DNA of 64,000 nt, from positions 620,001 to 684,000 of the forward strand of contig NZ_DAIRVK010000002.1 of assembly GCF_036802865.1 (NCBI RefSeq), written 5' to 3'. Under the pieces are notes generated by a model, which worked only from the letters and a program-made list of their open reading frames with translations, ran no database searches and was not told where the DNA came from. The DNA comes from Sulfurospirillum sp036802865. GTDB lineage: Bacteria > Campylobacterota > Campylobacteria > Campylobacterales > Sulfurospirillaceae. The translations under genes and the position numbers were made by a program. Shown here in pieces: positions 63,095 to 64,000 of the stretch (positions within the stretch are counted from its first letter, which is position 1; each line of letters begins with the position of its first letter).

Positions 63095-64000
63095 TTACGA
63101 TGAGAGGTATTGGGTTATGTCAACTTCATCGATCTGCTCAGGATTTAGATACTTTTGTGCATACTGCATATAAACACCACTTCGTAAAAATAGTTCAAAC
63201 AAATCACCATCAATGTGCTCATCTTTTTTAAGCATACTCAAAATTTTAATCGCTTCTGAGATTGTTTTTGCTTTTTTATACGGTCTATCATTGGCGGTCA
63301 ATGCTTCAAATATATCTGCAATAGCGATAATACGTGCAGGCAAAGAAATTTGTTCTTTCGTGAGCCCTCTTGGATACCCAGATCCTGTCATTGTTTCATG
63401 GTGCGCACACGCATACTCAGGTACTTTTTTGAGGTTATCCATAAACGGAAGCTCTGAAAGCATACGAATACTCATAATGATATGCTCATTAATCTTATAA
63501 CGCTCTTCTTCATTCAGCGTTCCTTTGGCAATGCTAAGATTATAAAGCTCCCCTAGATTATTGTAGTAGTGCGGTATTTCCATTTTAATGCCGAGTTGTG
63601 CATAGGTTTTTTCATCAATCTCATATGCACGTTTAATGAGATATTCTGGCTTATCCTGAAGCAACGTTTCGTAGCAAGGTAATGGTATCGCTGCAATACC
63701 CGCCAAACGTTTATTTTCAGCTTCACTCATACCCAATCTATCGTCAAAATGGCGTGTCCAGGTTATGGAGGCAATTTGTTTAAGACGCTCTATTTTTTGA
63801 GCATCCATAAACTCACCACCGATGTTACACTCTGCCAAAAAAGCAAAGTCATCAAACAGTTTTCCTTCGGCTTCTACACGTCTTTGCACTAAAATCTCTT
63901 TTGCCTCATTCCCGGATAAAAGACCTTCAAAATAAGCAATATGCGCATCTCTGAGTAAAACTTCAAAACGCGTTCGAATCTCGTGAATACGGTTATGGAT
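63095..64000 (-). CDS. HD-GYP-like protein with degenerate HD motif (5' end outside window)
   Basis: The frame runs open to base 64000 (reading upstream NRIHEIRTRFEVLLRDAHIA), so the GTG at 63889 is not the start. The C-terminal part matches HD-GYP: HHETMTGSGYPRGL (the GYP motif), LPARIIAIADIFEALTANDR, PYKKAKT. The HD motif expected as HDIGK reads NNLGE, so metal ligands are lost. It may bind rather than hydrolyse cyclic-di-GMP. The N-terminal part may be a sensor or GAF domain outside the window. Confidence 0.85.
   Translation of the reverse strand: MHNRIHEIRTRFEVLLRDAHIAYFEGLLSGNEAKEILVQRRVEAEGKLFDDFAFLAECNIGGEFMDAQKIERLKQIASITWTRHFDDRLGMSEAENKRLAGIAAIPLPCYETLLQDKPEYLIKRAYEIDEKTYAQLGIKMEIPHYYNNLGELYNLSIAKGTLNEEERYKINEHIIMSIRMLSELPFMDNLKKVPEYACAHHETMTGSGYPRGLTKEQISLPARIIAIADIFEALTANDRPYKKAKTISEAIKILSMLKKDEHIDGDLFELFLRSGVYMQYAQKYLNPEQIDEVDITQYLSS

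Noticed and set aside
1..64000. tRNA, rRNA genes and CRISPR arrays
   Set aside because: No cloverleaf-like, rRNA-like or regularly spaced direct repeats were seen in the short intergenic gaps.

Overview
The window looks like a chromosomal segment of a Campylobacterota (epsilonproteobacterial) genome, most likely a Sulfurospirillum-type free-living bacterium. It is AT-rich, and from memory it carries gene blocks seen in Campylobacter and Helicobacter: rppH-lysC-hobA-holB-folP, hspR-cbpA-htrA-cprR-cprS, lolC/secA/lolA, and rpmH-rnpA-yidD-yidC-jag-mnmE. HobA and the CprRS-type pair are lineage markers. The genus is an inference. No rRNA, tRNA, CRISPR array, prophage or complete insertion sequence was seen, and no gene-free stretch exceeds 300 bases.

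Layout. 1-8.0 kb (minus strand): tlyA (cut by the window edge), ligA, a TSUP transporter, a zinc-ribbon membrane protein, folP, holB, hobA, lysC, rppH. 8.1-16.1 kb: hemW, a KefB-type antiporter, the stress regulator hspR with cbpA, then htrA and the cprR/cprS two-component pair. 16.1-24.4 kb: a LolC/E-type permease, secA, lolA, a heme-motif GGDEF/EAL protein, nhaA. 24.4-29.1 kb: the rpmH-to-mnmE operon for ribosome, RNase P, membrane insertion and tRNA modification. 29.2-33.7 kb: a four-gene operon of coenzyme-B12 glutamate mutase (small subunit, large subunit, MutL/GlmL-type partner) plus an AMP-forming ligase. 33.8-45.2 kb: a tetraheme lipoprotein, rraA, clpB, a C-terminal processing protease, purC-purS-purQ, plsC, htpG. 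45.3-45.75 kb: a small element bounded by inverted repeats. 45.75-56.6 kb: a DUF255 thioredoxin protein, a rhodanese, a UvrD-like helicase, a three-gene ATPase cluster, a FliL-like protein, a PIF1-like helicase and a two-enzyme cell-wall hydrolase. 56.6-64 kb: an accessory patch (DNase I-fold nuclease, DUF1737, RhuM-Fic), tpx-nnrS, copZ-copA and an HD-GYP-like protein cut by the window edge.

The most notable signals are: (1) a 10-bp palindrome, TTACATGTAA, present 17 times by eye where about 0.2 would be expected, in genes and between them, and used in pairs to build two intergenic hairpins; (2) two genes of one operon, rnpA and mnmE, whose reading frames have no ATG/GTG/TTG at the expected N-terminus, leaving ATT and ATA as likely starts; (3) the glutamate mutase plus AMP-ligase operon without methylaspartate ammonia-lyase; (4) a 395-bp inverted-repeat-bounded element carrying one small membrane-protein gene; (5) a possible compact three-way-junction RNA at about 53.2 kb.
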